A DNA stretch of 43,139 nucleotides. Origin: Trichocoleus sp. (GTDB lineage Bacteria > Cyanobacteriota > Cyanobacteriia > Elainellales > Elainellaceae). The translations under genes and the position numbers were made by a program. The notes under the pieces were generated by a model. The model worked only from the letters and a program-made list of their open reading frames with translations. It had not been told where the DNA came from and made no database searches. This document shows positions 16,113 through 25,047 of this stretch, one piece after another (positions within the stretch are counted from its first letter, which is position 1; every line of letters starts with the position of its first letter). The stretch is taken from contig DATNQD010000057.1 of NCBI GenBank assembly GCA_036702865.1, positions 1-43,139 on the forward strand. The letters are read 5' to 3'.

Positions 16113-18854
16113 CTATAACCAATTCCCAATTAAGACAAACGCAGACCAAAAAGCAGGATGAGCGGTGCGATCACCAGAATTGATCAAGGCTTTTTGAGCA
16201 GATTGAAGTGCCTGAGCTTTTGTTAAGGCAGGGTTTGAGATGCCCTGATAAAACTGCGTAATCAGTTCTGTAGTTGCTTGATCGTTGACAGACCAAAGCG
16301 AAGCCAACACACGTTTCGCACCAGCCTGTGCAGCAATCCCAGCTAATCCAAGTGCTGCGCGATCGTCCCCTGTTGCGGTTTGGCAAGCACTTAAAACTAG
16401 AAGCTCTAACGGGCTCCTGGCAATCATTTGCCGAATGATGTCATCTAAAACATTGAGTGTTAACCTTTGATCCGGTTGAGCAGGATTGTATCCCGTAACC
16501 AGAAAAGTCCCGTCTGCTTCTGCACTAAATTTACCGTGGGTTGCGATATGAATAATCGGATAACTGTCTGCTGCAAGTGCTTGCTTCAATTGTTGCAGCG
16601 TAAAATTCTGATCTCGAAGTTCGACGCTTCTGGGCAAAAGCTTTTGAACGGCTTCCAGTTCAGAGGCAACATATCGTAGTGGCGGAAAGGTTGTTCCATT
16701 CACCGTAGCACTCTCTGTTAGTCCAACTGCAAGAGCACGTAACCTGCTGCGATCGGCTCGCTCTAAATTGGTGAGGTTAATGCTCGGCGTGATTGCAATG
16801 GCGTATTTTTCAATCAGGAATGCTTCACCATCATATAAGGCAGCCATTGGCACACTTCGAAGGATGCCATCTTGAACAAAGACGAGCGTTTTGATGTCAT
16901 ATTGTTGAAGCAACGGCGCAAACGGACGAACCAGCCAATTGTAGATTTGCACAGCTAAAGTCGGGTCATACCCGCCCAATGGCGCACCTGGAATCGCGTC
17001 TCGCACTCGCTCTAACCCTTTGCGATACTCATTGATGACGGCAACCAAACTCTCCTGGTTTACCTTCTCACCGTTCTGCTCGCTGACCCATTCAAACTGC
17101 TGGATTGTCTTTTCGCTACCATCGGGCTGCTGAATTGGAATACTGAGGATGACAGCAACGCGATTGTCTAGCACAACGGTATTGAGAATAGCAGTTTGTT
17201 CGGTATTGCTTGCAAAGTTGATATCGACTGGATTGAGTGCCGTTAATACACAATCATTCCCAAAGTAATTTTGCAGTTCTGCCAGCTTAAGATTGTCTAG
17301 CGTGTTTAATGCGAGAGTGATGTTGCCCTGGTTTGTCTTCTGATCGCGATCGACTTCACGCAAAACCGAAGGGGATTCTTGCTGTAGTCTCAGTTCTACT
17401 AGCTCACGATAAATTGGCTCAACGGTTTCTCGAAAGTCGAACTGGATGTCTTGACTGGCAGTCAAAATGTCTTTACGCAAAGCTTGTAGCGTTAACAGCG
17501 CTTCCTCATAAGCCGCAATTGCCTTTAAGGGGTCTGCTTTGGCTTTCAGAATTCGCCCGAGCTGCCACTGCCATAAATAAGCGCTATCTCTTGCTTCGAG
17601 TCCTTCAGCAGCTAATTGTGCCTGACGTGTCAGTTCGAGCGCCTGCTCATAGTTGGCTTGGCATTCGTAAAGATGACCCAACTCACCTAACGCAAATGAC
17701 TCTGCCCTTGGGTTACCTATCTCCTGTGCTGCTGCGATCGCCTGCTCTAACAAGCGTTCTGCTTGCAAATTCTTAGTTTGACTGCTGCACTGCCGTCTGG
17801 AAACAGCGGTGGACGAGTTGATACGTTGGACAAACCTTACCAGATCAATTAAGGCATAAACCTTTTCCTGGGAATTTGGAACGAAACTGGCGATGGAGAT
17901 TGCCTGCTGCAGCGGATTTATCCATTCGTCTTGTTCAAAAGAGCGATCGCCAGAGCGGTAGTAGGCTGGCAAAGCACTCACTAAGGCACGTAAAGCACTC
18001 ACCTGATCCTGGTTGGTTTGAGCTAACGTCAAACTCTCATTCAGATAAGCCAGCGCCTTCGCGTCATGTTCCTTTGCTCTTAAATCAAATGCTTCCGCAT
18101 CCTGCTTCTCTTCAATTTGCCTTGCAGAAAGGGCACGTCGGAAGTTCAACTGAGCCAGACTGTGATGCGCATTCCCCAGGCTGTTTAACATCGAGATGAG
18201 ATAAGCCGGCTGGTTGATGGCTCTCGCAACATTTAATCCTTGATTTAAATAAGCAATGGCACGTTCAGCGTTTCCTTGCAAACGATAAGCATCTCCCAAA
18301 CTACCCAGCGCAGCAACTTCTCCAATCAGATCACGTTGGGGCAGCGATCGAGTGATACCCAAGACGCTAGTTTCACGACAATCCTTTTCACTAGGGGGAG
18401 CACAAAGGAGCACAATCGCTCGACGATATTGTCCGACTCGACTGTAAGCCTGCGCTTGTTCTACAAGTACTCGCCCAAGCGACAACCGCTCGCCAAGTTG
18501 CTGATAAACGGAACTTGCCTGTTCCCAAAATTGCAGTTCCTCACTGCTCTGCCCTAGTGCTTGATAGGCTCTTGCTAAATTTTCGAGCGCGACTGCTGTT
18601 TGCTCTAAATTATGAGCAGAGCGATACAAGGTCAAAGCCTGCTGCCAGTTGTTGATGGCTTCTGTTAAAAGACCTGCCTCATAGCGATCAACTCCCTGCT
18701 GCATCCACTGTTCAGCATGGGGCGCTTGTGCGATTGCAGCCGAGTCAAACAACCGATCGCTAATTTGTGTCCATCCTAGAGCAAAGAGGAGGCTCATTAC
18801 GAACAAGATGCTTAGCCCCAATTGTTTAGCAAACTTGTAGTGCCGCTTGAACAC
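16113..18854 (-). CDS. TPR-CHAT protein (caspase-like peptidase)
   Basis: An N-terminal hydrophobic helix (LGLSILFVMSLLFALGW) suggests export or membrane anchoring. Residues about 45-480 are tetratricopeptide repeats (ALENLARAYQALGQ, ALGSLGDAYRLQGN, ALGELGHLYECQAN). Residues about 590-913 form a CHAT domain with the catalytic His in IIHIATHGKF and Cys in LVLSACQTATGDD. It ends with the usual ALQSAQKALI...HPAFWSAFVLIG motif. Start: a GTG with a weak AGG upstream. CHAT proteins are clan CD peptidases; in cyanobacteria they frequently neighbour TPS exoproteins. Processing of exoproteins or a death or defence role are both possible; nothing here decides between them. Confidence 0.93.
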   Translation of the reverse strand: MFKRHYKFAKQLGLSILFVMSLLFALGWTQISDRLFDSAAIAQAPHAEQWMQQGVDRYEAGLLTEAINNWQQALTLYRSAHNLEQTAVALENLARAYQALGQSSEELQFWEQASSVYQQLGERLSLGRVLVEQAQAYSRVGQYRRAIVLLCAPPSEKDCRETSVLGITRSLPQRDLIGEVAALGSLGDAYRLQGNAERAIAYLNQGLNVARAINQPAYLISMLNSLGNAHHSLAQLNFRRALSARQIEEKQDAEAFDLRAKEHDAKALAYLNESLTLAQTNQDQVSALRALVSALPAYYRSGDRSFEQDEWINPLQQAISIASFVPNSQEKVYALIDLVRFVQRINSSTAVSRRQCSSQTKNLQAERLLEQAIAAAQEIGNPRAESFALGELGHLYECQANYEQALELTRQAQLAAEGLEARDSAYLWQWQLGRILKAKADPLKAIAAYEEALLTLQALRKDILTASQDIQFDFRETVEPIYRELVELRLQQESPSVLREVDRDQKTNQGNITLALNTLDNLKLAELQNYFGNDCVLTALNPVDINFASNTEQTAILNTVVLDNRVAVILSIPIQQPDGSEKTIQQFEWVSEQNGEKVNQESLVAVINEYRKGLERVRDAIPGAPLGGYDPTLAVQIYNWLVRPFAPLLQQYDIKTLVFVQDGILRSVPMAALYDGEAFLIEKYAIAITPSINLTNLERADRSRLRALAVGLTESATVNGTTFPPLRYVASELEAVQKLLPRSVELRDQNFTLQQLKQALAADSYPIIHIATHGKFSAEADGTFLVTGYNPAQPDQRLTLNVLDDIIRQMIARSPLELLVLSACQTATGDDRAALGLAGIAAQAGAKRVLASLWSVNDQATTELITQFYQGISNPALTKAQALQSAQKALINSGDRTAHPAFWSAFVLIGNWL

Positions 18855-18981
18855 TAGAAACCTCGTTTTGACGTCATAGATATCCGTGGATGAGCATCAT
18901 CATAACTACTGTTCTTGTCCCAATATCCTACCAAAAGGAATTTATGTTGTAAGTTATTCAGGTACTGATGCTTCTATAATA

Positions 18982-19152
18982 TTACAGTTGTAGATAGCGA
19001 AATAAGCCTATTTAGAGGTTCATTTTGCCATTTTGCATCAAAAATTAGAACGGTATTACAAGGCTTCCAGCCTTCTTCTCTCGTCCAAAGTATTGAATCA
19101 AAGCGATAAAATAAGCTTGAAAACAGGCGTTTTTTACCATCTACAACTGTAA
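18982..19152. mobile_element. 171-bp MITE-like element with terminal inverted repeats
   Basis: TTACAGTTGTAGAT (18982-18995) and its exact reverse complement (19139-19152) bound a 171-bp segment flanked on both sides by TA. The similarity continues inward imperfectly (AGCGAAATAAGCCTATTT against the complement of AAAACAGGCGTTTTTTACC). It has no coding capacity. TA flanks and short perfect termini are typical of non-autonomous elements mobilised by IS630/Tc1-mariner transposases. No such transposase is present in the window. Confidence 0.65.
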
Positions 19153-19169
19153 TATATAAAACTCATTTG

Positions 19170-19656
19170 GCATCTTTTTAGGCTGCGGCTAATTGCTTTA
19201 GCATAAGCCGGATAAAAACAAAGATTCAGTTTTGCCCTAGTTCTATCCAAAGTCTATCCACAATTTTTCATAAAACTCTTACACCGTTCTACCAAGCATT
19301 TGACCGTTCCACAATCCATCGAGTGGCAACCGGAACGAACCCACTGTTGCCCTGAACCTTTTCCACCTTGGACAGTTTGCAGAACGCGCAAAGCGAATCT
19401 TACTCATAATCCGAGGATGAACTGATTGAAGCACTCGCTTGATCTCGTCTGGATGATAGCCATGGTCGAGCAAAATCGTAATTTTTGGAATATTCACAGG
19501 TTTAGCTTTGAAAGAAGCTAAATTGTTCGAGCGCCTCTTAATTAGTCTTTGGTCACTTGTCATATTTACTAGCGTGCGGTGGGTAAAGAAGGGAAATTCT
19601 AAACCATCCGCTGCTAGATGTCCTTTGATTCCATTGGTTGCTTTGTAACGACGAAA
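19170..19656 (-). pseudogene. IS5-like transposase remnant
   Basis: The minus-strand translation gives RRYKATNGIKGHLAADGLEF, then LVNMTSDQRLIKRR, then PVNIPKITILLDHGYHPDEI and VHPRIMSKIRFA. After a frameshift near 19370 come GNSGFVPVATRWIVERSNAW and, past a stop, a degraded tail (FYPAYAKAISRSLKRC in another frame). The order matches the C-terminal half of the small cyanobacterial IS5-type transposases. The N-terminal half is missing and there are several disruptions, so it is dead. The most intact frame is 19279-19563. Confidence 0.75.
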
Positions 19657-19675
19657 GTGTCAGAACTGAGTACTC

Positions 19676-19705
19676 ATATCATGTCGGATTAAATGCACAT
19701 GATAT
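19676..19705. repeat. 9-bp perfect stem-loop upstream of the IS remnant
   Basis: ATATCATGT (19676-19684) and ACATGATAT (19697-19705) flank a 12-base loop. It lies at the 5' side of the transposase relic and may be part of the element's non-coding end. Confidence 0.4.
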
Positions 19706-19883
19706 AAATACTTGCACAATGTCCACTTGACGGAATTTTTGGCATTTTCCTTTTTGCGTATATTGTGATTATTCAACCCGACTTGATATCAGATTTTGAT
19801 CTGACAGTTTCAGATTCAGGCAAAGACCGACAACCTGCACTTTTCCCACAATTAAACTCGATTGCCGCTGTCACAATTCATCC

Positions 19884-22800
19884 TCAAAAACACGCTCGGC
19901 TCATCACCAATTGACCATCGTCTAGCTGATACACCCCCTGCGGCTCCACGATCGCCTCCCCAGGTTGCCACAAATCAGACTCGCCCTCAGCCGTTCCCAT
20001 TCGCACTTCCCCAGTTGGATAGGAAGAGGGAGAAGCAACGCCAGGACGGGGAGGTAATCCACCTGCCCCAGTAACCAAAAATGTTCCGCCCGATTCTGTT
20101 CGCGCAATGCAGCTATTGGCAATCAAGCGATCGGTGTCGATGGCAGTTTCGGGTAGAGCACTGAGGCTGTTTTGGATGAAACTGGTGTCAGGTAGGATAA
20201 CGTTGCCTGGTATCGCTCCAGCCGCATTAATGTCGGCTCGATTATTATGCTCCAGGATTGAGGCACTAGAGGTAGTTTCTGTTGCAGGCTCATACCCTCC
20301 GTCAAAGAATGCAGCAGGTGTAGCAAAGCGAATGTCACCTCCTTGCCTGCCCGCAAAAGCAAGAATATCGCTGTCGTCAAAGGCAACGATCGAACCTGCC
20401 GCTAAGGTAATATCACCTCCATTACCTGTGTCACTTGCAACCTCAGTTCGGATATCGCTATCACCCCGTAGACGAATTGCTGCTGCCTGGATGTCGATCG
20501 CCCCTCCTGATGCGTTTTGAGCAGAGGTTGTAATGTCACTATTGTTGGCAGTGAGTTGTCCAGCAGCAGAAACTCTAACATTGCCTGCGCCAGACTCTCC
20601 TTGGGACTGGGCTGTAATCCGAGCGTTATTGTTCAGCGTGAGTGAATCTGTTTGAATGCTGATGTTTCCACCTCGTTGATCAGCAACCCCTGTTCCTACA
20701 GAAGTAGAAATAGAGCTATTAAAAAGGGAGATCGCTTCAGCACCTCGGATAAAAATATCACCAGCGTTTCCTTCAGCTAATGTATCAGCCGATATACGAG
20801 AATTGCCAGACAGAAAGAGTTGTGGTGTTTGGAGGATAATCTCCTGAGAATTGCCAATTGCACCCTCGTCAACATTACTTGCAATGCGACTGCGATTGAA
20901 CAGAGCGATTCCTTCTCTTGCCTGGATACGGATACGTCCTGTATTCCCTTCGCCTGCTGTACTAGAACGAATACGGGCACGGTTATCAATACGTAATGTT
21001 CCTGTTTGCAGATTGATGTTTCCACCCTGCCCGATCGCGCCTTGATTAACGGCTGTGCTGATATTTGATCGACCAGAAAGTGTGATTGCCTCAGCTCCCA
21101 CAAAGATGTTTCCAGCATTTCCTGCACCAAATGTATCAGCGGATATTCTGGCTCTGTTATTCAGTGAAAGCGATCGAGTTTGAATGGTGATGTTCCCTTG
21201 AGGATTAGTATTGGTACTAGGAATAGCAGCCTGATCCTGCAATTCGGTCAAAATGGAAGCATTGTCAAGAAAAACTACATCAGATGCACGCACCGTAATA
21301 CTGCCGGAACTGCCTCGTCCAGAAGTACTTGTTGATATTTGTGCTCTATTAGTTAGTCGTAGGCGGTCGGTATTAAGAATTAGGTTTCCGCCCCTTCCTG
21401 TGCTACCTGCTTCAACAGCGGCATTTACCTCACTAGGTTGTCCATCAGGTGTACCTCCATCAACTTCAATGATCTGATTAGCATGAACTCGCAATGTTCC
21501 TGCATCTCCCTCCCCAAACGTTCTAACAGATACCTGCCCTCCCGCTCTTACACTCAAGCGATTAGTCTCAAGATTTATGTTTCCTCCTTGACCTCTAGCC
21601 AATTGAAACACATTTGCACCGAGAAAGCTCGGTGCATTAGATCCTGAATTACTGCCTACGACTTCTATCCAATCACTAGCTTGCACACGCAGTCTTCCTG
21701 CATTCCCGTCACTATGAGTGGAAGTTGATACCTGTCCACCGCCTCGGATACTCAATCGTTCAGCTTCGATTATTAAATTTCCTCCATTACCTTCAGATCT
21801 AAGCCCTGCACCTCTAGAAATACCAGTAGTAGCAGGATTGGCGACTTCGGCAAATATTCCAGTTGAGAAGCGTCTGTTTCCTGGATTATTAAATATCTCA
21901 ACATCATCAGCACGAACAACTACTGTACCAGCATCTCCTATACCGAATGTAGAAACCTGTACCTTACTACCATTGCTGATCCTCAAACGGTTTGTCTCGA
22001 CTAGCAGTCTTCCAGAACTTCCCGCTCCTGTCATGCCTTCAGTAGTGATGTTGTTTTGAGCAAATAATCCTCCAGGAGCAGCAGAACTTTCTCCAGTTAG
22101 CTCTACAGAATCAGAGGCACGTATAGTAAGGTCACCAGCATTTCCCGACCCAGCAGTAGATGTGTAGATTTGTGCCCCGCCATTAACATTCAAATGTCTG
22201 GTTTCAATTATCACATCTCCTGAATTTCCAGTGCCAGCAGTTTCGTTTCCTACTAGTGCTGTATTACTCACGTCTAACCGTTCAGTTTCAATAAATATAT
22301 TTCCAGCATTGCCCGTTCCTCCAGAATTAACGTTGTTGAGAATAGAAGCATTACCATCAATCACTACCTTTTCTGTTGCATCTAATATAATGTCTCCTGC
22401 TTGACTATCACCTGTGCCCAAGCTTGGCCCAATGCCAGCCTGAAGAGAACTTCCTGATAAAACATTCACATTGTTTGCATAAATAGCAGCATCACCCCCC
22501 CCGCCCGCTGCAACTAGCACGCCAGCACCATTTGTAAGCGTCACATCTGCTCTAGAAATACTCTCTGGAAATACAAAACGGAACGAATCAGTATCTAGAT
22601 TTAATCCGATCGTTCCTGGTCCTGCCGCTCCTCCTAACTCGATTCGACCTCCGAGCGCAACGAGGCCTCCGCCATCGATATTGATGTCACCACCCAGCAA
22701 CAGCAGGCTACGACCATCAGGAACTCTCAGCCCAAAGGTGTCAAAAGAATTGGCTGGATATTGTCCTGCGGAGGCTCTGGATTGATTTTGAATTGGAGCA

Positions 22801-23327
22801 GGAATTTGGTTGAACAGAAAAGCAGAAGGATTTACGGTAAGGAGTTGTGAAGGTGCTTCAGGATTCGTCGCGCTAAAAAAGCCCTGTTCTCCAAACCCGA
22901 TCGCATTTGCCGTCGTTCCGACAAACGATCCTTGCACATCTAATCTGGCATTTTGCCCAAACAAAATTCCATTCGGATTCATCAGAAATAGATTCGCACT
23001 GCCGCGTACACCCAGCGTTCCTAAAATGTCCGATCGATTCGCTCCTGTAACCCGGCTAAAGATATTGCTCACACCGTTCGGGTTAAGGAAATAAACACTG
23101 CCTCCTTCATCGACATTAAATTGCTGGAAGCTGTGAAATAGGTTTCTGCCGCGTTGAGCACCACCCTCAATCTCAAAATTTCTGTTGCTTCGATCGACCA
23201 CCCGCGATCGTTCGGCTCCAAGTGTCTCGTCTGGAACGGGTTGTCCTAATGTCGGCTCACCGAAGCTAAGCAATCCTCCGGCTAGGATGGCAATTACCCT
23301 AAGGTTCGATCGCTGAAGGTGAACCAT
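19884..23327 (-). CDS. Second TPS exoprotein (TpsA, filamentous haemagglutinin type)
   Basis: This is an 1147-aa paralogue of the 6.4-11.6 kb exoprotein. A signal sequence (VIAILAGGLLSFGEPTLGQ) is followed by the TPS domain with DETLGAERSRVVDR, RGRNLFHSFQQF, GSVYFLNPNGV, SRVTGANRSDILGTLGV and NLFLMNPNGI. Then come beta-helix repeats keyed by GNAGNI and the same C-terminal module NSCIARTESGGTFLVTGAGG with PGVASPS. The ATG has AAAGGAGA about 8 bases upstream. It is the last gene of a minus-strand operon after the TpsB pore and the PPC/propeller gene (38-base gap), so its partner pore is encoded in cis. The beta-helix is shorter than in the first copy. Ligand unknown. Confidence 0.93.
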   Translation of the reverse strand: MVHLQRSNLRVIAILAGGLLSFGEPTLGQPVPDETLGAERSRVVDRSNRNFEIEGGAQRGRNLFHSFQQFNVDEGGSVYFLNPNGVSNIFSRVTGANRSDILGTLGVRGSANLFLMNPNGILFGQNARLDVQGSFVGTTANAIGFGEQGFFSATNPEAPSQLLTVNPSAFLFNQIPAPIQNQSRASAGQYPANSFDTFGLRVPDGRSLLLLGGDINIDGGGLVALGGRIELGGAAGPGTIGLNLDTDSFRFVFPESISRADVTLTNGAGVLVAAGGGGDAAIYANNVNVLSGSSLQAGIGPSLGTGDSQAGDIILDATEKVVIDGNASILNNVNSGGTGNAGNIFIETERLDVSNTALVGNETAGTGNSGDVIIETRHLNVNGGAQIYTSTAGSGNAGDLTIRASDSVELTGESSAAPGGLFAQNNITTEGMTGAGSSGRLLVETNRLRISNGSKVQVSTFGIGDAGTVVVRADDVEIFNNPGNRRFSTGIFAEVANPATTGISRGAGLRSEGNGGNLIIEAERLSIRGGGQVSTSTHSDGNAGRLRVQASDWIEVVGSNSGSNAPSFLGANVFQLARGQGGNINLETNRLSVRAGGQVSVRTFGEGDAGTLRVHANQIIEVDGGTPDGQPSEVNAAVEAGSTGRGGNLILNTDRLRLTNRAQISTSTSGRGSSGSITVRASDVVFLDNASILTELQDQAAIPSTNTNPQGNITIQTRSLSLNNRARISADTFGAGNAGNIFVGAEAITLSGRSNISTAVNQGAIGQGGNINLQTGTLRIDNRARIRSSTAGEGNTGRIRIQAREGIALFNRSRIASNVDEGAIGNSQEIILQTPQLFLSGNSRISADTLAEGNAGDIFIRGAEAISLFNSSISTSVGTGVADQRGGNISIQTDSLTLNNNARITAQSQGESGAGNVRVSAAGQLTANNSDITTSAQNASGGAIDIQAAAIRLRGDSDIRTEVASDTGNGGDITLAAGSIVAFDDSDILAFAGRQGGDIRFATPAAFFDGGYEPATETTSSASILEHNNRADINAAGAIPGNVILPDTSFIQNSLSALPETAIDTDRLIANSCIARTESGGTFLVTGAGGLPPRPGVASPSSYPTGEVRMGTAEGESDLWQPGEAIVEPQGVYQLDDGQLVMSRACF

Positions 23328-23365
23328 GCTGTGTCTCCTTTAACAGTATTGATCGCGTGTCTTGT

Positions 23366-25012
23366 CTAGGCAATCGTTAAATTGAACGTACCGCTTGTAA
23401 TTCCACCGACATTGTCAGTGACCATGAAGCTAAAGCTGTCAGAGGATGAAAAGTTTCTGAAGAAAATATCGCCGTCACTACCATCCAGTCCTGCCCAAGC
23501 CACATTAAAACCAGAAATTCCTGAAGCTAGATCGCTTGTCGTGTTGTTGGTAAGTTGGCTAGTCGATCGGAGCGTGCCATCGTAAAAGAACACTTCATCA
23601 TCACTGTCATCAAACCCCGTCCAGATCACATTCAAGCCAGAAACTCCAGCTGCTGTGTCGTTCGTAGCGTTATTAGTTAACTGCGCTATCGTTCCCGTCG
23701 TGCCGCTATAGAAAAACACTTCATTGTCGTTGCCGTCAAACCCAGTCCAAACGATATTAGAGCCGGAGATTCCAACTGCTGTGTCGTTCGTAGTGTTATT
23801 GGTGAGCTGCGTTGTTGTTCCCGTCGTGCCGCTATAGAAAAACACTTCATTGTCGTTGCCGTCAAACCCAGTCCAAACGATATTAGAGCCGGAGATTCCA
23901 ACTGCTGTATCGTTCGTTGCATTGTTTGTCAGTCGAGTACTTGTGCCAGTCGAACCATTGTAGAGGAAAACTTCTGTTTCAAACCCTCTAGCAATAAATT
24001 CATCAATCGTAATACGACCCGCGACGTAATCCTGAGCTACTTGTAGGTTGATACTGTCAAACACGTTTAGAGCGACGTTAGACCCGGAAACTCCTGAAGC
24101 AACATCAACAGTTAAATTAAGACCCGGAAGTCCTGAAACAACTAATCCAGCCGTAATTCGAGTTGATGCTTGCGTTGTAGTGTTGTACAAAAAGGCTTGA
24201 AGGCTGATGTTTGTGGTATCAATCGTAGTCCAGGTCACATTGGTACCGGAAATTTCGTTAGCCAGATCATCAATACTGTTATTAGTTAATTGAACGGGTA
24301 TGGCTCGCGTTGTGCCGTTGTAGAAAAACACTTCGCTGTCTGTATCGTCATTACCGCTCCAAACCACATTAAATCCATCAACTTTAGGAGATGCGTCCAC
24401 TGTGGCATTTCGCGTAAGTTGATCTATTCTGCCAAGACTGGTGTAGCTCAGCCGACCACTATCAACATCGATTTGAGTAAACTGACTACCCACGCCCAGC
24501 GTCACACCATTCAGTTGCAGCGTTCCTCCTTGGGGCAGACTCGTCAGCGTATAAAACAGTTCTCCCGTCTGCTGTTCTGCGTCTGTTGCTTTAAGCACGC
24601 TGCTGGAGATCGTTGCAGTTGTACCGGGGCGGACGGCTAATCCAGTATTCAATAAAGACGGAGCCGTGTTGCTCGCAGAATAGGTCAACTTGTAGCGGGT
24701 GCTATCGCGTCGGCTACCGGGAGATACTTGGATGTAGTAGACTCCCGCATCGAGGGGAGTGGCAATCGACTCACTTTGTTTTCCCGATCGACGGGACTGC
24801 GCCAGAACTTTCCCAGTCTTGCTAAGCAGGGTCAGATTTGCATTGGCATTTAATTCTGTCAAACTCAGCGTAAGACTACTTCGCTGTCCCAACTTCACGC
24901 GGAAAAAATCGCGAGGATCACCTGCGCCAATTTGTTCTTTTGTACTCCGGGCTGTGTCCAGAATACTAATTCGACGGGCACTTTTGAGCGTATTACCAGC
25001 ATCTTTCACCAT
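23366..25012 (-). CDS. PPC-domain protein with beta-propeller repeats inside a cadherin-like domain
   Basis: The protein has 548 aa. Residues 1-112 form a pre-peptidase C-terminal (PPC) domain: TARSTKEQIGAGDPRDFFRV, LTELNANANLTLLS and GVYYIQVSPGS. Residues about 115-185 start a CSPG/cadherin-like repeat (GTLQLNGVTLGVGSQFTQID and VDSGRLSYTS). That repeat is then interrupted by about 330 residues of roughly 42-aa units (TQLTNN, DTAVGISGSNIVWTGFDGND, NEVFFYSGTTG), which look like beta-propeller blades. It resumes at the end with SDSFSFMVTDNVGGITSGTF. Two of the blades are almost identical in DNA (period 126 bases). No signal peptide is seen. It sits between the TpsB and TpsA genes, with 34- and 38-base gaps, so co-expression is very likely. 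A role in adhesion is inferred only. Confidence 0.85.
   Translation of the reverse strand: MVKDAGNTLKSARRISILDTARSTKEQIGAGDPRDFFRVKLGQRSSLTLSLTELNANANLTLLSKTGKVLAQSRRSGKQSESIATPLDAGVYYIQVSPGSRRDSTRYKLTYSASNTAPSLLNTGLAVRPGTTATISSSVLKATDAEQQTGELFYTLTSLPQGGTLQLNGVTLGVGSQFTQIDVDSGRLSYTSLGRIDQLTRNATVDASPKVDGFNVVWSGNDDTDSEVFFYNGTTRAIPVQLTNNSIDDLANEISGTNVTWTTIDTTNISLQAFLYNTTTQASTRITAGLVVSGLPGLNLTVDVASGVSGSNVALNVFDSINLQVAQDYVAGRITIDEFIARGFETEVFLYNGSTGTSTRLTNNATNDTAVGISGSNIVWTGFDGNDNEVFFYSGTTGTTTQLTNNTTNDTAVGISGSNIVWTGFDGNDNEVFFYSGTTGTIAQLTNNATNDTAAGVSGLNVIWTGFDDSDDEVFFYDGTLRSTSQLTNNTTSDLASGISGFNVAWAGLDGSDGDIFFRNFSSSDSFSFMVTDNVGGITSGTFNLTIA
23699..23930 (-). repeat. Near-identical 126-bp tandem repeat inside the propeller gene
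   Basis: The segment beginning TGCCGCTATAGAAAAACACT at 23701 recurs at 23827 with almost no change over a full 126-base period (42 codons). It encodes NEVFFYSGTTG plus the following NIVWTGFDGND unit. The low divergence points to recent duplication or gene conversion of a propeller blade. Confidence 0.8.
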
Positions 25013-25047
25013 GTTATATTCATTCTCGAATTAGCAGATAAACTGAA

